Source: Clostridia bacterium
GTDB taxonomy: Bacteria > Bacillota_A > Clostridia > Oscillospirales > Acutalibacteraceae
Length of the DNA: 6,943 bases
NCBI GenBank assembly: GCA_017503305.1
Contig: JAFVTJ010000096.1
Location: 1 to 6,943 of the forward strand
Direction: 5' to 3'
Positions 4,954 to 6,943 of this stretch are shown here, piece by piece. The stretch's first letter is position 1, and each line of letters opens with the position of its first letter. The translations under genes were made by a program, and so were the position numbers. The notes under the pieces were generated by a model. The model saw only the letters and a list, made by a program, of their open reading frames with translations. It had not been told where the DNA came from and did no database searches.

Positions 4954-5904
4954 ATGAAAAAAATATTTCTTTGCACGGCTATGCTTCTTGCAGTTTTACT
5001 TTTGCTGCCGCTTACCGCTTTAAACAAAACAGAAACACAAAACCTTACTTCCACGCAAGCTTCCGCCCAACTGCCAGAGCCTTTAAATTCTGCCACCTTT
5101 AAGGTGCTTATAAGCGAAACCAACCAGGTGGAAGAAATGTCCGCCAAGGATTATCTTTTTGGGGTGATTGCAGGCGAAATGCCTGCCCTTTACGAAGAAG
5201 AGGCTTTAAAAGCGCAGGCGGTTTGCGCCTATACCTTTGCGCTTTGGCGGCAAAAAGCAAACAATGACAAGCCTTACGATATAACCGACAACTTTAAAAC
5301 CGACCAATGCTACATTTCGCGCGAAGCCGCCCTTAAAAAATGGGGAAGCAACGCCGAAGAATATGCTAAAAAAATTGAAAAAATTATAAACGAAACCGAA
5401 AATCAAATGCTAACCTATAACGGTGACATTATTTTGTCGGTTTACCACGCGGTTTCGGGCGGCAGTACCGAAAGTAGTAAAAACGTTTGGGGTAAGGACT
5501 ACCCCTACTTGCAATCGGTTGATAGCGTTGGGGATAAGCTTGCCAAAAACTATATTAGCGAAGTTACTGTAGATACCGCAAAGCTTAAAACCTTACTCGG
5601 TGCCGATGAAATAAGCGGCAATCCCTTTACCGATTTTGCCCGCACCGAAGCGGGAACGGTTAAAACCGTTAAGGCTTGCGGCAAGGAATATAAGGGCAGC
5701 GAAATTAGAGAAATGTTTGATTTAAAATCATCAAACTTTGAAGCCGAATTTTCGGATAATAAAATTATTTTTACCGTTTACGGCTACGGCCATGGGGTTG
5801 GAATGAGTCAAAACGGCGCAAACTATATGGCGCAGCAAGGCAGCGACTACAAAGAAATTTTAAAGCATTATTATAAAGGGTGTGAGATAGAAAATATTAA
5901 ATAA
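4954..5904 (+). CDS. spoIID: Stage II sporulation protein D (SpoIID/LytB-domain lytic transglycosylase)
   Basis: SpoIID is a membrane-anchored peptidoglycan lytic transglycosylase of the mother cell that, with SpoIIP and SpoIIM, drives forespore engulfment. The 316-residue length is normal. Residues 1-23 form a Lys-Lys start plus a hydrophobic membrane anchor. The SpoIID domain then shows AGEMPALY (73-80), whose Glu75 corresponds to the catalytic Glu of Bacillus SpoIID, EALKAQAV (83-90), YHAVSGGSTES (164-174), VWGKDYPYLQSV (178-189) and the terminal GYGHGVGMSQNGA (277-289). The start follows AGAAGGG with 5 nt spacing. The usual neighbours spoIIQ and spoIIID are not adjacent, so it might be a SpoIID-like paralogue, but the complete motif set favours SpoIID. 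Relatives are transcribed by sigma-E; I could not find a convincing sigma-E promoter with correct spacing here. Confidence 0.88.
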   Translation: MKKIFLCTAMLLAVLLLLPLTALNKTETQNLTSTQASAQLPEPLNSATFKVLISETNQVEEMSAKDYLFGVIAGEMPALYEEEALKAQAVCAYTFALWRQKANNDKPYDITDNFKTDQCYISREAALKKWGSNAEEYAKKIEKIINETENQMLTYNGDIILSVYHAVSGGSTESSKNVWGKDYPYLQSVDSVGDKLAKNYISEVTVDTAKLKTLLGADEISGNPFTDFARTEAGTVKTVKACGKEYKGSEIREMFDLKSSNFEAEFSDNKIIFTVYGYGHGVGMSQNGANYMAQQGSDYKEILKHYYKGCEIENIK

Positions 5905-5976
5905 AATGTTTGAAGCCGACATTTTTAAATTTTTGAGATTGTCTTGCACCTTTGTCGCTCGTGCCGCGACAGGCAC

Positions 5977-6022
5977 GCCCTTTCTTGTGTAGGCGAAAAG
6001 AAAGGGCGGAAAGATTCGCCTA
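5977..6022 (+). other. Interlocked inverted repeats, potential H-type pseudoknot
   Basis: Stem 1 pairs GCCCTTTCTT (5977-5986) with AAGAAAGGGC (5998-6007), 10 bp. The loop of that hairpin contains TAGGCGAA (5990-5997), which pairs perfectly with TTCGCCTA (6015-6022), 8 bp. Linkers of 3, 0 and 7 nt are compatible with a classical pseudoknot. The same interlocked order occurs just upstream, GTCGC/GCGAC (5954-5958, 5966-5970) with CGTGCC/GGCACG (5960-5965, 5972-5977), but there the linkers are too short, so those two stems are probably alternatives. Confidence 0.5.
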
Positions 6023-6050
6023 AGGGGGAATTTCGAATTTCCCCCTTTTG
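6022..6050 (+). terminator. Probable spoIID terminator (within the inverted-repeat element)
   Basis: AAGGGGGAA (6022-6030) pairs with TTCCCCCTT (6039-6047) around the 8-nt loop TTTCGAAT, followed by a short TTTGTTGT run. It lies about 120 nt past the spoIID stop and is the first plausible stop for that transcript. The U-tract is imperfect, and the hairpin may instead belong to the fold of the element. Confidence 0.5.
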
Positions 6051-6148
6051 TTGTCGGTATTATAACACATGAAACCGTCTTTCAACGACCGCTACGCTCA
6101 AATGAAAGACAAGTTTATATGTTGCAATAAATTGTACTCCGACAACAA
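6048..6148. repeat. 10-bp inverted repeat enclosing an 8-bp hairpin
   Basis: TTGTTGTCGG (6048-6057) is the exact complement of CCGACAACAA (6139-6148). Inside, GTCTTTCA (6077-6084) pairs with TGAAAGAC (6103-6110) over an 18-nt loop containing GCTACGC. The outer arm starts at the base next to the preceding hairpin (6022-6047), so the two helices could stack. Confidence 0.55.
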
Positions 6149-6162
6149 CACCCCCTGAACGA

Positions 6163-6179
6163 CAAGGGCTACGCCCTTG
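6163..6179. repeat. Short hairpin CAAGGGC-TAC-GCCCTTG
   Basis: A 7-bp perfect stem with a 3-nt loop. The apical GCTACGC is shared with the loop of the hairpin at 6077-6110, suggesting that palindromes of this element share a common tip sequence. No U-tract follows, so it is not a terminator. Confidence 0.5.
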
Positions 6180-6259
6180 ACCCACTAAGAATACAACAAA
6201 GGTGCAAATCCACTTCCGTTAAAACTAGGAAACATTATAAACCACTATTTGCAACACAT

Positions 6260-6289
6260 AAAAATCCCGACCAAAAGGTCGGGATTTTT
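6260..6289. terminator. Bidirectional intrinsic terminator
   Basis: AAAAATCCCGACC (6260-6272) pairs perfectly with GGTCGGGATTTTT (6277-6289), 13 bp around an AAAA loop. The A-run and T-run on the two sides give U-tracts in both directions. It ends the ileS-repressor transcript 3 bp past the repressor's stop codon, and would stop plus-strand transcription leaving the spoIID region. Confidence 0.9.
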
Positions 6290-6292
6290 GTA

Positions 6293-6658
6293 TTATAGCT
6301 TTTCGCTATGCTTTTTAATTGCTTCAAAGCTTTCTTCGCTTATATGATGCTCAATTTTACAAGCATCCTGCGATGCTGCGTCGGGCGATACGCCCAATTT
6401 TTCAAGAAAGCCTGTAATTACGGTGTGGCGCTCGTACATACGCTCGGCAATTTTTTTGCCTTCATCGGTTAAAGTGATGTAACCCTTTGAATCCACCGTT
6501 ATAAGCTCCGCCTTTTTAAGCAAACCTACCGCGCGCGATACCGAAGGCTTGGAAAAACCCAAGTCAGTCGCAATATCAAGCGAGCGGACGTACTGCATTT
6601 TGCGGGAAAGCAGCAATATTGTTTCAAGGTACATTTCACCCGATTCGTAAATTTTCAT
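6293..6658 (-). CDS. DtxR/MntR-family metal-dependent transcriptional repressor (short form)
   Basis: 121 residues with the two-domain core of the family and no SH3-like third domain. The N-terminal winged helix-turn-helix covers about 1-65, with the recognition region near SKPSVSRAV (36-44). The metal-binding and dimerisation domain follows, with ERH at 76-78 and CKIEHHIS at 100-107. Aligned from memory to characterised members, the primary-site positions are M9, E12, C100, E103 and H104. Met and Cys there match the DtxR/IdeR iron type rather than the Asp and Glu of manganese-sensing MntR. Of the second-site ligands, H78 is kept while two others appear replaced (T82, S96). An AGGTAGGTG site precedes the ATG, and only 24 nt separate it from the ileS stop, so it is probably cotranscribed with ileS. 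Its targets are not visible here. Confidence 0.88.
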   Translation of the reverse strand: MKIYESGEMYLETILLLSRKMQYVRSLDIATDLGFSKPSVSRAVGLLKKAELITVDSKGYITLTDEGKKIAERMYERHTVITGFLEKLGVSPDAASQDACKIEHHISEESFEAIKKHSEKL

Positions 6659-6682
6659 ATAAGCACCTACCTTTGTTAAAAA

Positions 6683-6943
6683 TTAAACTTTTTTAACACC
6701 GATTGTAACCTTTTGGTCGTTGATATCCCATTCCTTAACGAAGCCTTGAGGATCGGCAATGGTAAGAGAATCTGCCAAGGTGTCGCCTACGATATAAGCC
6801 TTCTTAGAAACTGCAATATCGCAAACCTTTTCGCTACCTTCGATGGTAATTTCGATATGGTCGGTTACGTTAAAATCGGCTTCCTTACGCATTGTTTGAA
6901 TCTTGCTTACAAGCTCACGCACAAAGCCTTCAACGATAAGCTC
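6683..6943 (-). CDS. ileS: Isoleucine--tRNA ligase, C-terminal end only
   Basis: The reading frame enters from the right edge and ends at TAA (6685-6683), leaving 86 visible residues. It begins ELIVEGFVRELVSKIQTMRK and includes EADFNVTDHIEI, matching the C-terminal tail of the long IleRS class (the eukaryote-like type found in many Clostridia). There the segment E-G-F-V-R-E-L-x-x-x-I-Q-x-x-R-K-x-A is conserved after the anticodon-binding domain. The enzyme charges tRNA-Ile in the cytoplasm. The catalytic HIGH and KMSKS motifs lie outside the window. It is the upstream gene of a probable operon with the DtxR-family repressor. The GTG at 6922 is an internal valine codon, not a start. Confidence 0.9.
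   Translation of the reverse strand, partial: ELIVEGFVRELVSKIQTMRKEADFNVTDHIEITIEGSEKVCDIAVSKKAYIVGDTLADSLTIADPQGFVKEWDINDQKVTIGVKKV

Larger units (their letters stand above)
5944..6207. repeat. 264-bp element bounded by 12-bp perfect inverted repeats, rich in internal hairpins
   Basis: TTGCACCTTTGT (5944-5955) and ACAAAGGTGCAA (6196-6207) are perfect inverted repeats enclosing non-coding DNA. Nested inside are hairpins at 5960-5977, 5977-6007, 6022-6047, a 10-bp pair at 6048-6057 with 6139-6148 enclosing another at 6077-6110, and 6163-6179. All of these fit one multibranch RNA fold closed by the outer helix. It carries no ORF and no obvious target-site duplication. It may be a MITE-like dispersed element or a large structured RNA. 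Together with the flanking 5905-5943 and 6208-6259, this is all that lies between spoIID and the next gene. Confidence 0.6.

Noticed and set aside
6059..6085. Minus-strand promoter-like TTGAAA with an extended TGTTATAAT -10
   Set aside because: The spacer is 15 bp and no gene follows before the antisense side of spoIID. It lies inside the palindrome-rich element and is more likely incidental.

Overview
The window looks like chromosomal DNA of an anaerobic, endospore-forming Clostridia-type Firmicute. The evidence is a SpoIID homologue, a QueH-type epoxyqueuosine reductase, strong AAGGAG/GGTGAT ribosome binding sites, consensus sigma-A promoters, AT-rich intergenic DNA and many intrinsic terminators. 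The species cannot be told from this sequence. There are no tRNA or rRNA genes, no CRISPR array and no transposase gene.

Layout. (1) 1-1599, minus: most of an ABC exporter half-transporter, cut by the left edge just after its signature motif. (2) 1600-2138: no conventional gene, but a consensus plus-strand promoter (TTGACA-17-TATAAT), an upstream palindrome, a run of very short reading frames each with a Shine-Dalgarno-like sequence, a predicted three-way-junction RNA fold and an intrinsic terminator. It reads as a free-standing transcript of about 410 nt and is the most unusual part of the window. (3) 2124-3155, minus: a two-gene operon, yfcE-like phosphoesterase then queH. (4) 3216-4034, plus: three overlapping small genes of unknown function, the last with a hydrophobic, probably membrane-bound C-terminus. 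It ends at a bidirectional terminator shared with (5) 4070-4849, minus: an orphan polytopic membrane protein with its own strong promoter. (6) 4954-5904, plus: spoIID. (7) 5905-6290: no gene, but an element of about 264 bp bounded by 12-bp inverted repeats and full of nested and interlocked hairpins, followed by a bidirectional terminator. (8) 6293-6943, minus: the 3' end of ileS followed by a short DtxR-family metal-dependent repressor.

How the parts work together. Most genes are housekeeping or stress genes: tRNA queuosine modification, isoleucine charging, metal-responsive repression, export, and forespore engulfment. No single pathway unites them. The two gene-free stretches hold the least explained structure: the mini-ORF transcript at 1730-2138 and the inverted-repeat element at 5944-6207. 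Promoters, folds and mini-ORFs were read by eye; no homology search or folding program was run.
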